Source: Sideroxydans sp. | GTDB taxonomy: Bacteria > Pseudomonadota > Gammaproteobacteria > Burkholderiales > Gallionellaceae | Length of the DNA: 14,196 nucleotides | Assembly (NCBI GenBank): GCA_020057805.1 | Contig: JAGVFD010000063.1 | Location: 1-14,196 of the forward strand | Direction: 5' to 3' | Notes under the pieces: generated by a model | The model's input: only the letters and a program-made list of their open reading frames with translations | Database searches by the model: none | Told to the model about the DNA's origin: nothing | In this document: positions 14,016-14,196 of the stretch, piece by piece | Layout of the letters: each line of letters starts with the position of its first letter | How positions within the stretch are numbered: position 1 is the first letter of the stretch | Made by a program: the position numbers and the translations under genes

Positions 14016-14196
14016 ATGAAGCAGCTCAACGAACCATTATTCCTGATGCTCTCCGGCATCCTCCTCCTCGCCCTCACCGCCATCCATCCACACGACTACG
14101 CCACTTGGTGGATGGAGACCGCGCCCATCTTCATCGCGCTGCCCATCCTCGTCATCACCTACAAGACCTACACCCTAACCCCGCTGCTGTATCGCC
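14016..14196 (+). CDS. YjdF-like (DUF2238) inner membrane protein, N-terminal part (runs off window)
   Basis: The first 60 codons of a gene cut by the right edge. Two membrane segments are visible: about residues 8-23 (LFLMLSGILLLALTAI) and 37-49 (PIFIALPILVITY). The short loop HPHDYATWWMETAP between them, with a Trp-rich acidic stretch, and the following YKTYTLTPLLYR match the start of the DUF2238/YjdF family of small polytopic membrane proteins of unknown function. ATG 14016 has AGGGG (14003-14007) 8 nt upstream. Placement just past the fold-back repeat suggests its own transcript. The family call rests on the N-terminus only. Confidence 0.7.
   Translation, partial: MKQLNEPLFLMLSGILLLALTAIHPHDYATWWMETAPIFIALPILVITYKTYTLTPLLYR

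Overview
The window looks like chromosome of a chemolithoautotrophic betaproteobacterium. Gallionellaceae or related Nitrosomonadales would fit, but that placement is inference from gene content and protein style; no rRNA or other marker is present. The core is a Calvin-Benson-Bassham (CBB) cluster built on form II RuBisCO: a divergent LysR regulator (cbbR), cbbM, the RuBisCO activase pair cbbQ and cbbO, and fructose-1,6-bisphosphatase (fbp). The end of a class II fructose-bisphosphate aldolase gene (fba/cbbA) enters at the left edge.

Layout. 1-417: 3' end of fba, then an intrinsic terminator. 517-1944: dbpA, an rRNA-specific DEAD-box helicase. 1925-3758 (minus strand): a YgjP-type zinc metallohydrolase, a small winged-helix protein and cbbR. 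3759-3886: divergent cbbR/cbbM control region with a perfect 13-bp-arm palindrome carrying a LysR T-N11-A box. 3887-9557 (plus): cbbM, terminator, cbbQ, cbbO, fbp. 9619-11636 (plus): purE, purC and a beta-carbonic anhydrase gene whose ATG overlaps the purC stop. 11690-12939 (minus): pyrE followed by a DUF4124 envelope protein gene, also with an ATGA overlap. 13123-13890 (plus): exodeoxyribonuclease III. 14016-14196: start of a YjdF/DUF2238 membrane protein running off the window.

How the genes work together. CbbM fixes CO2 onto RuBP, CbbQ/CbbO restore inhibited RuBisCO, and aldolase and FBPase regenerate sugar phosphates. Carbonic anhydrase interconverts CO2 and bicarbonate next to purine genes that need a carboxylation step. 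Only form II RuBisCO is seen, with no small subunit or carboxysome genes, which fits a low-O2, high-CO2 lifestyle.

Non-coding structure of note: two unrelated fold-back repeats, each 87 bp, bracket the exonuclease III gene. One is an inverted pair of REP-like palindromes (REPIN-like). The other is built from three 9-nt units per arm, each ending CACAGAG. I found no CRISPR array, tRNA, rRNA, insertion sequence or prophage, and no convincing undescribed multi-gene system. No gene-free stretch exceeds 300 bases.
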